Source: a virus
IMG/VR virus record: IMGVR_UViG_3300013372_002862
Span: 1-24,776 of that record
Strand: one strand, 5' to 3'
Length of the DNA stretch: 24,776 nt
The notes beneath the pieces were generated by a model, which made no database searches, had not been told where the DNA came from, and was given only the letters and a program-made list of their open reading frames with translations. Shown one piece after another: positions 13,683 to 20,456 of the stretch. The stretch's first letter is position 1; the number at the start of each line of letters is the position of its first letter. A program made the translations under genes and the position numbers.

Positions 13683-14825
13683 ATGGTCGAATCAATGACC
13701 GTTTTTAACTCTGAGGAAGTTGATACTAAAAAACAACCAATGTTTTTTGGAAAACCACTAGGAATACAAAGATACGATTCTTACAAGTATCCAATTTTTG
13801 ATAAACTTACAACTCAACAACTAGGATATTTTTGGAGACCCGAAGAGGTTTCTTTACAAAAAGATAGGGCAGACTATCAAACGCTTCGCCCAGAGCAGAA
13901 GCATATTTTTACCAGCAACTTGAAGTATCAGGTTATGCTGGATTCCGTTCAGGGTCGTGGTCCTGGTATGGCATTTGCTCCATACTGTTCCCTCCCTGAA
14001 CTGGAAGCATGTATGAAAGTATGGGAGTTTATGGAGATGATCCATTCTCGTTCATACACCTATATCATTAAAAACGTTTATTCGGACCCATCTGAAGTCT
14101 TTGATACTATCCTTAAAGAGGATCGTATTATGGAACGTGCCACGAGTGTTACTCAGGCATATAACGATTTTATTAATAGTGCCCATCATTATGATAATAC
14201 AAATGAGTGGGTTCACGCTTTGGAACAAGTACCATACGCACAAGAGGCAAGGTATGAACTCAAACGAAAACTTTTCAGAGCAGTTGCAAACGTTAATATT
14301 CTTGAAGGTATTCGCTTTTACGTCAGCTTCGCTTGTAGTTTTGCGTTTGGCGAACTCAAGCTTATGGAGGGAAGTGCAAAGATCATCTCACTGATTGCTC
14401 GTGATGAAAACCAGCATTTAGTTATTACCCAAAACATTTTAAATAAGTGGAAAGAAGGTGATGATCCAGAAATGGTAAGTATCTCCAAAGAAGAAGAACA
14501 ATGGTTTTATAAAACCTTTGACAATGCCGTAAATCAAGAAAAACTTTGGGCAGAATATTTGTTCAAAGATGGTTCGATGATTGGTTTGAATGACAAATTG
14601 CTACAACAGTATGTTGAATGGATTGCAAATCGTAGAATGAAAGCAATTGGACTCAAACCGCTTTATGATATTTCTGCAAAAAATAATCCACTTCCTTGGA
14701 CTGAGCATTGGATTTCCTCTAAAGGTCTTCAAGTGGCACCACAGCAAACGCAAGTGCAGTCATATATTGTTGGTGGTATTAAGCAGGATGTTACCAAAGA
14801 CTCTTTTGCTGGGTTCCAGTTGTGA
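13683..14825 (+). CDS. nrdB: Ribonucleoside-diphosphate reductase class Ia, beta subunit (NrdB)
   Basis: The small subunit holds the diiron-tyrosyl radical cofactor used by NrdA. The ATG at 13683 has a strong AGGAG six nt upstream, giving 381 aa (T4 388), and is preferred over an in-frame GTG at 13641 inside nrdA. The E. coli ligands are recognisable: the Asp in MLDSVQGR (D84), Glu and His in EFMEMIHSRSY (E115, H118), the radical Tyr in HSRSYTYII (Y122), the Glu closing FACSFAFGE (E204), and Glu/His in IARDENQHL (E238, H241). It ends directly against a sigma70 promoter and a homing endonuclease gene. Confidence 0.97.
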   Translation: MVESMTVFNSEEVDTKKQPMFFGKPLGIQRYDSYKYPIFDKLTTQQLGYFWRPEEVSLQKDRADYQTLRPEQKHIFTSNLKYQVMLDSVQGRGPGMAFAPYCSLPELEACMKVWEFMEMIHSRSYTYIIKNVYSDPSEVFDTILKEDRIMERATSVTQAYNDFINSAHHYDNTNEWVHALEQVPYAQEARYELKRKLFRAVANVNILEGIRFYVSFACSFAFGELKLMEGSAKIISLIARDENQHLVITQNILNKWKEGDDPEMVSISKEEEQWFYKTFDNAVNQEKLWAEYLFKDGSMIGLNDKLLQQYVEWIANRRMKAIGLKPLYDISAKNNPLPWTEHWISSKGLQVAPQQTQVQSYIVGGIKQDVTKDSFAGFQL

Positions 14826-14854
14826 TTGACATTAAGACTGAAATAGTGTATTAT
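14826..14854 (+). promoter_or_regulatory. Sigma70-type promoter TTGACA-N17-TATTAT before the homing endonuclease
   Basis: TTGACA (14826-14831) and TATTAT (14849-14854) are spaced by exactly 17 bp, starting one base after the nrdB stop. Transcription would start near 14861, downstream of the 5' arm of the leader inverted repeat. Confidence 0.7.
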
Positions 14855-14884
14855 ATAAATAATAATAGGTAAGTTCAGTCTTAA
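14832..14884 (+). promoter_or_regulatory. 11-bp inverted repeat enclosing promoters and ribosome-binding site
   Basis: TTAAGACTGAA (14832-14842) and TTCAGTCTTAA (14874-14884) are perfect inverted copies around a 31-nt loop. The second arm ends one base before the ATG at 14886. The loop holds the sigma70 -10 element, the TATAAATA late promoter and the only Shine-Dalgarno-like AGG (14867-14869). Transcripts read through from nrdB would fold the hairpin over the start; transcripts begun at either local promoter would lack the 5' arm. This parallels the leader of I-TevI in phage T4. Confidence 0.7.
14854..14861 (+). promoter_or_regulatory. T4-type late promoter TATAAATA
   Basis: A perfect late-promoter core 25 nt before the homing endonuclease ATG, overlapping the last base of the sigma70 -10 element. 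Expected start is near 14867, inside the loop of the inverted repeat. Confidence 0.75.
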
Positions 14885-14885
14885 A

Positions 14886-15500
14886 ATGAATAATTATATT
14901 CTTTACTACTACTTAAGGGAGGACTTTTGTTCTCCCTTTTATGTTGGTTATGGTCGTCCAAGAAGGATTAATTCTAGACATTCTAGAAGAAATGGTGCGG
15001 AACTTTTACCACCCAAAGAAAGAAGATGGGTTGTTAAATCTGGTTTATCTAAAGAAGAAGCAATAGAACTTGAGATAAAACATATTGCACTTTGGAAAAG
15101 AGAGTGTGATGGTGGAGTTTTATTGAATCAAAATCTTGGTGGGGAGGGGAAACCTAGAGGACAAAAAACAAAAGGATTTTCTGGAAGAAAGCATAGCGAA
15201 GAAGCAAAGAAAAGAATAAGTGAAAAGGTTGCTGGTAAAAATAATCCAAGATATGGAATTAAACTTTCGCAAGAAATAAAAACTAAAATAAGTCAAAATA
15301 GAACTCCACAGTTTGGGAAAGATAATCCAAACTCTAAAACTTGGAAAATTACTTCTCCAGAAAATAAAGAATATGTTATTGTTGGTGGATTGAAAGAGTT
15401 TTGCAAATCTCAAAATATTTCTTATGCCACTATGAACGCGGCAATACTTTATGAAAGAAAAGGACCGAGAAAAAATGGATGGTCAATTGAGAAAATTTAG
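14886..15500 (+). CDS. GIY-YIG homing endonuclease with NUMOD3 repeats (Seg-like)
   Basis: A 204-aa free-standing homing endonuclease of the T4 Seg/I-TevI type, which cuts phage DNA lacking the gene and spreads by repair. The GIY-YIG core lies in residues 4-90: YYY at 7-9 in the GIY place, YVG at 19-21 in the YIG place, R26/R27, the catalytic Glu in EEAIELEIKHIALW (about E63), and LLNQNLGGEGKP. Two NUMOD3-like DNA-binding motifs follow (GFSGRKHSEEAKKRISEK, then GIKLSQEIKTKIS). The C-terminal 50 residues form a NUMOD1/helix-turn-helix-like domain (WKITSPENKEYVIVGGLKEF). It sits directly behind nrdB, a common homing target. The start region is controlled by an unusual hairpin leader. Confidence 0.93.
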   Translation: MNNYILYYYLREDFCSPFYVGYGRPRRINSRHSRRNGAELLPPKERRWVVKSGLSKEEAIELEIKHIALWKRECDGGVLLNQNLGGEGKPRGQKTKGFSGRKHSEEAKKRISEKVAGKNNPRYGIKLSQEIKTKISQNRTPQFGKDNPNSKTWKITSPENKEYVIVGGLKEFCKSQNISYATMNAAILYERKGPRKNGWSIEKI

Positions 15501-15888
15501 AATATCACTACCTGAAGATGAGTGTGTGATAAAACTTCAGGAGTATTGTAATTTCTCCTCTACTTTATTAAAAGTTCCAGTTATTAAAAAACCATTATGT
15601 ATTGATGCAAACTGTCACAATAATGTAAATTATTATGTGAAAACTTATGGTGGGAAAAAAATAAGTGGTTATTATTTGATTACAGATACTGAAGATGTGA
15701 CTTATGGATGTGCAATATATCATAGTATTTGGAAGAACACTTATGGAGATTTGGTAGATATAACTCCATTTGAAGATGGTAGAGAATATAATATTTTTTC
15801 CGTGATGAATACTACAGAATATTACTCTGGGGTTGCATATGATGGAGAAAGATATAAATTATTAGAACCAGGACTTAACATAATCTAA
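15475..15888 (+). CDS. Hypothetical protein with possible Cys-His-Asp site (137 aa)
   Basis: The ATG at 15475 has AGGA ten nt upstream and overlaps the endonuclease gene by 26 nt; an in-frame ATG at 15451 is less likely. The product has no family name I know. Conserved-looking positions fall in the order of a papain/transglutaminase-like thiol hydrolase: C42 and C47-H48 (LCIDANCHNNVNYY), GYYL at 65-68, H83 (IYHSIWKN) and D95 (GDLVDITPF). That reading is inference; the motifs could also bind a metal. It shares TAATG with the next small gene. Confidence 0.8.
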   Translation: MDGQLRKFRISLPEDECVIKLQEYCNFSSTLLKVPVIKKPLCIDANCHNNVNYYVKTYGGKKISGYYLITDTEDVTYGCAIYHSIWKNTYGDLVDITPFEDGREYNIFSVMNTTEYYSGVAYDGERYKLLEPGLNII

Positions 15889-16046
15889 TGTCACAAAAGA
15901 CACTTTTTCAGGATTCCAACTTTGAATGGGATAAAAATAAGATAATAGATGCTTATAAAAAAGCAGCAGAGTATGATGATTTCTTATTTGGAGATTTTGA
16001 TTATTCTGATATTTGGTTAAAAGAAAATGAAAAAGAGGGTCAATGA
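15888..16046 (+). CDS. Small acidic hypothetical protein (52 aa)
   Basis: A 52-residue acidic protein (MSQKTLFQDSNFEWDKNKII at the start, FGDFDYSDIW in the middle). Its ATG overlaps the stop of the gene upstream (TAATG), and its TGA stop falls inside the terminator hairpin at 16031-16055. No function or family is recognised. It ends the transcription unit that begins with the homing endonuclease. Confidence 0.75.
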   Translation: MSQKTLFQDSNFEWDKNKIIDAYKKAAEYDDFLFGDFDYSDIWLKENEKEGQ

Positions 16047-16057
16047 CCCTCTTTTTT
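16031..16057 (+). terminator. Rho-independent terminator, 11-bp stem
   Basis: AAAAGAGGGTC (16031-16041) pairs perfectly with GACCCTCTTTT (16045-16055) around the loop AAT and continues into the T-tract. The tract's last T starts the TATAAATA late promoter at 16057. Confidence 0.92.
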
Positions 16058-16064
16058 ATAAATA
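16057..16064 (+). promoter_or_regulatory. T4-type late promoter TATAAATA
   Basis: A perfect late-promoter core, 26 nt before the ATG at 16090, fused to the preceding terminator's T-tract. Expected transcription start is about 16070. Confidence 0.82.
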
Positions 16065-16087
16065 ACTTTATAGGAAAAAGTTATTTA
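16059..16087 (+). promoter_or_regulatory. 11-bp inverted repeat overlapping late promoter and leader
   Basis: TAAATAACTTT (16059-16069) and AAAGTTATTTA (16077-16087) pair perfectly around ATAGGAA, which carries the Shine-Dalgarno. The 5' arm overlaps the late promoter, so a transcript starting near 16070 would lack it. Read-through RNA would keep both arms. It is AT-only apart from one G-C pair. Confidence 0.5.
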
Positions 16088-16089
16088 AA

Positions 16090-17310
16090 ATGTCTGATTT
16101 TACACAAAAACATCATAAAGATTTGATGGAGGCGTATGCCTCTATCTACAAACAATCTGTGCAGGAAGATATAGTAGAAGATATTGAGTATCAGGAATAT
16201 GAAATTGATGCTGATTTTATTTTAGAGTCAGTAAAGCATTACCTTATTAATTTTGGTTATGCTGAGAATGAAAAGAAAGCAATATCAATGATTCCTCATT
16301 TAAGTGAGGGGTGGTTTTGTGGTATAGTTTCTGATATTATTGTTGAAAATCATTTCATTGAATGTGTAAATTCCATGATTGACAGTGGATATAATCTCAG
16401 TGAATTTGCCGTTGATGAATTATTTGAAATTTATTGTGGTCATTTAAATAACTTTATAAGTGAGCAAAATATAACTGAAGAAACTTTAAGTGAGGCAATT
16501 CCTCTTGCTATTCCAGCAGCAGCTGCCGCTGCTCCATATGTTTTACCGGCAATTGGTGCCGCTGCATATGGTATGAAAGGTTTGATGGATAGAAGGAAAA
16601 ATTCTCAAACTGATGCAGCATCACAAAGGTGGTTAGAAACGGGATCTTTTGAAGCAAGAAAAGAAAAAGATCCTGCTAGAGTAAAGGCATCAAGAGAAGC
16701 TGCTCAAAGGGCGCAGCAACAAAGACAGCAAGCCACACAAACAGCACAAAAACCACAAGGGAAAACAACACAAGTAACAAGACCACAAATAACAGGTGAT
16801 GCTGGTGCCACAGCAGGTGGTGCTCCCCCAACTCCACCTAGTGGGGGAAGTGGTCCAACTCCACCAAAAGGACCAAAAATTGATCCATTACAAACTGTAA
16901 AGGATATTTTTAAAGCAGGTAAAGAATTTGTTGGTAAAGGAAAAGGACCTGTTAATCAAGTTTTAGGAAAACCAGCACGTGAAAGATTTTTTGGAACAAC
17001 TCGTGCTGGGCAAATAACTAGGGGTGCAACAGCAGGAGGATTATCTGCACTTGATATCGGTGGAAAAATTGCAGATCCTTCCAAACCAAGTTTAATTTCT
17101 AAGTTGGGTTCTGTTGGACCAGGTGCCACCGGAACTGTTTTACAAACTTTGGGCAATATTCCAGGAGTCAAAGGAACTTCTATGGGAACTGGTGCAAGGG
17201 GCACTGGAGAGGCACTTAGACAAGTTGGTAGAGAAATGAGAGATCAGTCATCTGCTAATAAAACAGAAGCAGAAAGACAAAGAATACAAAATCTTTTCCC
17301 AAAAAAGTAA
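16090..17310 (+). CDS. Probable virion-associated protein, Ala/Gly/Pro-rich (406 aa)
   Basis: A 406-aa protein in three parts. Residues 1-134 are acidic and helical; residues 11-21 (DLMEAYASIYK) contain an LxE-A site like those cut by T4 prohead protease. Residues about 137-165 form an Ala-rich hydrophobic segment (PLAIPAAAAAAPYVLPAI) that could span a membrane. The rest is basic, Gln-rich (QRAQQQRQQATQTAQ), then Pro/Gly-rich and Gly-rich. No enzyme domain is visible. Late promoter, composition and neighbours suggest a structural or ejected virion protein. The next gene follows after 9 nt and is probably co-transcribed. Confidence 0.82.
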   Translation: MSDFTQKHHKDLMEAYASIYKQSVQEDIVEDIEYQEYEIDADFILESVKHYLINFGYAENEKKAISMIPHLSEGWFCGIVSDIIVENHFIECVNSMIDSGYNLSEFAVDELFEIYCGHLNNFISEQNITEETLSEAIPLAIPAAAAAAPYVLPAIGAAAYGMKGLMDRRKNSQTDAASQRWLETGSFEARKEKDPARVKASREAAQRAQQQRQQATQTAQKPQGKTTQVTRPQITGDAGATAGGAPPTPPSGGSGPTPPKGPKIDPLQTVKDIFKAGKEFVGKGKGPVNQVLGKPARERFFGTTRAGQITRGATAGGLSALDIGGKIADPSKPSLISKLGSVGPGATGTVLQTLGNIPGVKGTSMGTGARGTGEALRQVGREMRDQSSANKTEAERQRIQNLFPKK

Positions 17311-17319
17311 GGTAGAATT

Positions 17320-18999
17320 ATGAAAAAAATAACAAACATTCAAGAAAAGATTGTTCCTGTTTCAACTACCAAAGGTGGTAAACAAGGATTTATATACAAA
17401 GATACTGAAACTGGTAAAACTGTTGGTGGATTTGTAGAGGTATCAAAACTTACTTCCGATCAAACAAAGGAAATTTCAAAATATACTCAACCTGGTGGTA
17501 ATCAGGGATATAAACTAGATCCTGGTGCATTAAAATCAGCAAAACCAAAAGACAGTCGTTTAGACTCTCCTATTGCAGGTCCAGGTCCAAAAGGAAATGA
17601 AGTTGGTTCAAGACCTGCTCCCGCTAGACCTTCTGTTGCAACCCCAGCAGCACCTGCTCCCTCTAGACCTTCTGTTGCAACCCCAGCACCCGCTAGACCT
17701 TCTGCTGCAACTCCAGCAGCACCTGCGCCCGCTCCTGCGGCACCTAAATCATCACCAGTATCTGACTATATGAAGGCTGCTGCCGCTGCCAGAAAGAGCG
17801 GAGACCCCGCACAGATGGCAAAAGTGAGAGATATGGGTATGGATATTTGGAGAAAATCAAATCCAAAACTTGCTGCTGCCGCTGATGAAAGAGCAAGAAT
17901 TCGTGGAACTGCTCAAACTGATAATCCTTTGATGAAGGATATGAGAAGCAGACTGCCTGCAACTCCCACTGTTCAAGCACCAGAAGTTAAAAATCTTGGT
18001 CTTGGACAACAATCATTATCACAGAATCCAAATGCTGGAAGATCACCAGAACCAGCACAACCAAAATTTGCCGTAAGCAAAAATGCTACCATGAACAAGA
18101 CTGCTGAAACTCTTTCTAAAAATCCGCTTAAAAAAGAAGCATATGATATTGTTTTAGATTATCTTCTTTCTGAAGGTCATGCAGACACTCTCTCAGAGGC
18201 ACATTATGTAATGATGCAAATGGATGCAGAACATATTCAGAATATTGTGATTCAAGAGCGTGCTTGGTGGGATCCTGCTGGTGCTTTTACTAAAACCCCA
18301 CAAGAAAAAGCAAAAGAAACTAAAACTCCTGGATATAATCCAGATAAAGGAACAACTCAATTAGGAACTCCTAAAACTGGATATAAAGATAAAGTTTACG
18401 CTCCACGTGGTGGAGTTCCTGGTGCAATAGTTAAAGGAAAACCTGAAACTTGGGCTCCTGTTGTTAAGAATGATCCTGGTGTTAGTGCTGGTATGCAAAG
18501 ATATGCAACTCTCCGTGGTAATGCACAATTAGATAAAGATCGTCAAGCAAATCGTAAGGCAAGAAGAGACGCTGCTGCCGATGCTGCATTTGATAGAAAG
18601 TATGCCGATGTACTCAAAAATCCATACACTGAGCGTGAAGGTCTTGGTCCTCGTCCAAAAGCACAATCTGCTGCAACTACAACTAGAATTTCTCCAAAAC
18701 CTGTTGCCACTACACCAAAACCACAACCACCAACTATTCAATCTCAGAATGTGACTGCTGGTGGTATTAAGTATGAGAGAAGAACTCCAACTTCAGCAGA
18801 ATTTGCCGCCGCCAAAGCAGCAGGTGGTGGTGAGGCAGGTGTGAAGGCAGCGGTTGATGTTGCTAAGTCAAATCAAGTTGCTGCAACGTCACCAACACCA
18901 GATCTTAAACCAGAATCTTCTAAAAAGAAAAGTCTTGCTGATACTGTTAAAGAACTTCAAGCAATGCGAAAGAGTTCGGAAGAAAGACAACAGCAATGA
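17320..18999 (+). CDS. Probable virion structural protein with Ala/Pro repeats (559 aa)
   Basis: A 559-aa low-complexity protein preceded by AAGGT. It opens with a small, probably beta, region (KGGKQGFIYKDTETGKTVGG). Residues about 95-145 are Ala/Pro repeats built on RPS(V/A)ATPA. A conserved-looking block follows (DYMKAAAAARKSGDPAQM, then MGMDIWRKSNPKLAAAADE), which I associate with cyanophage virion proteins. A helical block (VLDYLLSEGHADTLSEAH) lies near residues 278-295. The rest is Lys/Ala/Pro-rich. It shares the late promoter at 16057 and ends at a terminator. Function unknown. Confidence 0.83.
   Translation: MKKITNIQEKIVPVSTTKGGKQGFIYKDTETGKTVGGFVEVSKLTSDQTKEISKYTQPGGNQGYKLDPGALKSAKPKDSRLDSPIAGPGPKGNEVGSRPAPARPSVATPAAPAPSRPSVATPAPARPSAATPAAPAPAPAAPKSSPVSDYMKAAAAARKSGDPAQMAKVRDMGMDIWRKSNPKLAAAADERARIRGTAQTDNPLMKDMRSRLPATPTVQAPEVKNLGLGQQSLSQNPNAGRSPEPAQPKFAVSKNATMNKTAETLSKNPLKKEAYDIVLDYLLSEGHADTLSEAHYVMMQMDAEHIQNIVIQERAWWDPAGAFTKTPQEKAKETKTPGYNPDKGTTQLGTPKTGYKDKVYAPRGGVPGAIVKGKPETWAPVVKNDPGVSAGMQRYATLRGNAQLDKDRQANRKARRDAAADAAFDRKYADVLKNPYTEREGLGPRPKAQSAATTTRISPKPVATTPKPQPPTIQSQNVTAGGIKYERRTPTSAEFAAAKAAGGGEAGVKAAVDVAKSNQVAATSPTPDLKPESSKKKSLADTVKELQAMRKSSEERQQQ
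17624..17720 (+). repeat. Imperfect tandem repeat in the Ala/Pro segment
   Basis: The sequence CTAGACCTTCTG begins three related units at 17624, 17663 and 17693, with spacings of 39 and 30 nt (13 and 10 codons). They encode RPS(V/A)ATPA repeats. In-frame unit gain or loss is the likely origin of the length difference. Confidence 0.8.
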
Positions 19000-19002
19000 T
19001 TT

Positions 19003-19027
19003 AAAGAGGGTTTCGACCCTCTTTTTT
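19003..19027 (+). terminator. Rho-independent terminator between convergent genes
   Basis: AAAGAGGGT (19003-19011) pairs with ACCCTCTTT (19016-19024) around a TTCG loop and runs into T's on the plus strand. It lies between the plus-strand 559-aa gene and the minus-strand gene ending at 19029. On the minus strand the trailing tract is only CTCTTT, so it acts best on the plus strand. Confidence 0.9.
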
Positions 19028-19028
19028 A

Positions 19029-19370
19029 TTATCTTGTGATTGTTTTTTTAACCAATGCAGTTCCTTCAACAACTCTTGTTGTAGTTCCATCCGGTTTTTT
19101 CAGAAGTAAATCATAAAAATATTTTCCTGGTTTTATTGTTGAACTTATTGCAGCACTGAGAAGAAGTTTAACTCTACCCGTTGTTCTATCACTACCAAAT
19201 TCTATTGTAAAATCAGCACTTTTTGATGAAGATTCATATCTTTTCAATTGGGCACATCCTTCATACCCAGTCAAATTAAGAGAACTATTAGTTTGACTAT
19301 CTTCCAATAAGAAAGATTGTTCAAAATCTGTTCCCGTATGAATAACAATATTACTAACGTATACAGTCAT
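19029..19370 (-). CDS. Beta-rich probable virion/fibre-associated protein, copy 1 (113 aa)
   Basis: A 113-aa protein starting MTVYVSNIVIHTGTDFEQSF, with alternating strand patterns, an NLTGY turn and a DRTTGRVKLLLSAAISSTIK segment, ending in a strand VVEGTALVKK. It is clearly homologous to the neighbouring minus-strand gene at 19393-19737 along its whole length. The pattern (VTL/DTGTDF, NLTG, KPGxYxYDLLL) is that of small beta-sandwich domains found on phage fibres or baseplates, such as BppU-type N-terminal domains; this is inference. It has a late-promoter match upstream on the minus strand. Confidence 0.83.
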   Translation of the reverse strand: MTVYVSNIVIHTGTDFEQSFLLEDSQTNSSLNLTGYEGCAQLKRYESSSKSADFTIEFGSDRTTGRVKLLLSAAISSTIKPGKYFYDLLLKKPDGTTTRVVEGTALVKKTITR

Positions 19371-19382
19371 CTCTTTTTTAAT

Positions 19383-19390
19383 TATTTATT
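19383..19390 (-). promoter_or_regulatory. Late promoter AATAAATA on the minus strand
   Basis: The minus strand reads AATAAATA, 12 nt before the ATG at 19370. TTTTTAA and TTAAAAA arms flank the motif, but they are pure A/T and weak as a hairpin. Confidence 0.55.
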
Positions 19391-19392
19391 TT

Positions 19393-19737
19393 TTAAAAAC
19401 AACCAGTAGAGATTCCTGCTCTCACTAATACATTTCCTTCAACGCCGATTGCTTTATTGCCATTTGGACGTATTAACAAAACGTCATAAACATATCTTCC
19501 AGGTTTGACAGTTGAAGTAACAGTACTTGCCATTGATATTTGTATTTTTCCATTTGTCCTATCCAAGAATGATACACCAAAACCAACATATGATGATGTA
19601 TCTGGACTTTTTCTCATATAACAACTTGCAGCAAACCCAGTAAGATTTACTGGAAGTCCCCCAGACTGTTCAAGTTCAAATATTTCACTAAAATCGTCAT
19701 TCGTGTCAATTACAAGATTTCTTACATATACTGACAT
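19393..19737 (-). CDS. Beta-rich probable virion/fibre-associated protein, copy 2 (114 aa)
   Basis: A 114-aa paralogue of the minus-strand neighbour. Both share M(S/T)VYVxNxVI, a following DF, NLTG(F/Y), DRT(N/T)G(K/R), T(S)TxKPG(R/K)YxYDxLL and VEGxxLV. The pair arose by tandem duplication and has diverged. No catalytic motif is visible. A small beta-sandwich on the virion surface or fibre is the best guess from the family look. It has its own late-promoter match (GATAAATA) 23 nt upstream and runs opposite to all other protein genes in the window. Confidence 0.83.
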   Translation of the reverse strand: MSVYVRNLVIDTNDDFSEIFELEQSGGLPVNLTGFAASCYMRKSPDTSSYVGFGVSFLDRTNGKIQISMASTVTSTVKPGRYVYDVLLIRPNGNKAIGVEGNVLVRAGISTGCF

Positions 19738-19760
19738 TTGTAGTATAAGACTTTATTGAG

Positions 19761-19768
19761 TATTTATC
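19761..19768 (-). promoter_or_regulatory. Late promoter GATAAATA on the minus strand
   Basis: The minus strand reads GATAAATA, 23 nt before the ATG at 19737. It lies back to back with plus-strand promoters for the GIY-YIG gene at 19853. Confidence 0.65.
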
Positions 19769-19774
19769 AACCCC

Positions 19775-19803
19775 TTGACAAACACTCAAAACATAAGTAG
19801 AAT
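19775..19803 (+). promoter_or_regulatory. Sigma70-type promoter TTGACA-N17-TAGAAT
   Basis: TTGACA (19775-19780) and TAGAAT (19798-19803) are separated by 17 bp. Transcription would start near 19810, about 43 nt before the GIY-YIG gene. Confidence 0.65.
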
Positions 19804-19821
19804 CGCTTTGCTAGGGTTGAA

Positions 19822-19829
19822 GATAAATA
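19822..19829 (+). promoter_or_regulatory. T4-type late promoter GATAAATA
   Basis: A late-promoter match 23 nt before the ATG at 19853. As at the first homing endonuclease, a sigma70 and a late promoter lie in series. Confidence 0.65.
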
Positions 19830-19852
19830 ATATCTCATAAAGATCTTATAGT

Positions 19853-20302
19853 ATGAGTTATGAAAACCCTTGGAGATTCAATGGGGAAATTTTTGAGTCT
19901 TCTGATATTCAAGATTATTTTGGTTTTGTATATCTTATATCTTGTAGTAGTACCAATCGTAAATACTGGGGTAGAAAGTATTTTTGGTCTTTTAGAACTC
20001 CTCCGGGAAAGAAGAGAAAGGTAAGACAAGAATCAGATTGGAAAAAATACTATGGTTCTTGTCCGGAGTTAAAAGAAGATATTAAAAATTATGGGAAGGA
20101 ATATTTTCAGAGAGAGATAATAAGTCTTCATAAAACAAGAGCAGATTGTAACTACGAAGAAACAAAACAGCTTTTCCTAAATAATGTGTTGAAAGAGTCA
20201 CTTGACGATGGAACACCGGCGTTCTATAATAGCAATATTCTAGGACGCTATTTAAGAAAAGATTATGGTAACTTTGGAAGAAACTCTGCAGACAACACAT
20301 GA
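19853..20302 (+). CDS. GIY-YIG family putative endonuclease (149 aa)
   Basis: A 149-aa single-domain GIY-YIG protein of the kind shared by T4-like phages. GFVYLI at 24-29 stands for the GIY strand and KYWGRKYF at 37-44 for the YIG strand with the following Arg/Lys. A basic loop (GKKRKVRQESDWKKYYGS) follows. The helix CNYEETKQLF (99-108) carries the likely catalytic Glu. It has no NUMOD domains, so DNA targeting may be limited to the core. Cleavage activity is inferred from the family. It overlaps the next gene by 38 nt. Two promoters lie upstream. Confidence 0.88.
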   Translation: MSYENPWRFNGEIFESSDIQDYFGFVYLISCSSTNRKYWGRKYFWSFRTPPGKKRKVRQESDWKKYYGSCPELKEDIKNYGKEYFQREIISLHKTRADCNYEETKQLFLNNVLKESLDDGTPAFYNSNILGRYLRKDYGNFGRNSADNT

Positions 20303-20456
20303 TTGGGCACTTGACCGCATTCATACTCTCTGTGACAAAAAATGTATTGAAAATGCCCATGCGATTCAATCTGAATTTAGTGAATGGTTGAATCCGGATA
20401 TTTCAGATCATGATATTTTCTCATTAGAGTTCATAGGAGAGGAAAATGACACTTGA
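20265..20456 (+). CDS. Small acidic hypothetical protein (63 aa)
   Basis: A 63-residue acidic protein (MVTLEETLQTTHDWALDRIH at the start, SDHDIFSLEFIGEENDT at the end). It overlaps the endonuclease gene by 38 nt and the peptidase gene by 11 nt. It has a cysteine pair (LCDKKC) but no complete metal motif. No function is recognised. The nested overlaps support translation as part of the lysis-gene unit. Confidence 0.72.
   Translation: MVTLEETLQTTHDWALDRIHTLCDKKCIENAHAIQSEFSEWLNPDISDHDIFSLEFIGEENDT

Noticed and set aside
13641-13683. GTG start giving a longer NrdB (394 aa)
   Set aside because: It lies inside nrdA, and the ATG at 13683 has a perfect AGGAG at ideal spacing and fits the T4 length.
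17624-17720. Short repeats as a CRISPR array
   Set aside because: The repeats are in-frame Ala/Pro codons with unequal spacing and no unique spacers.
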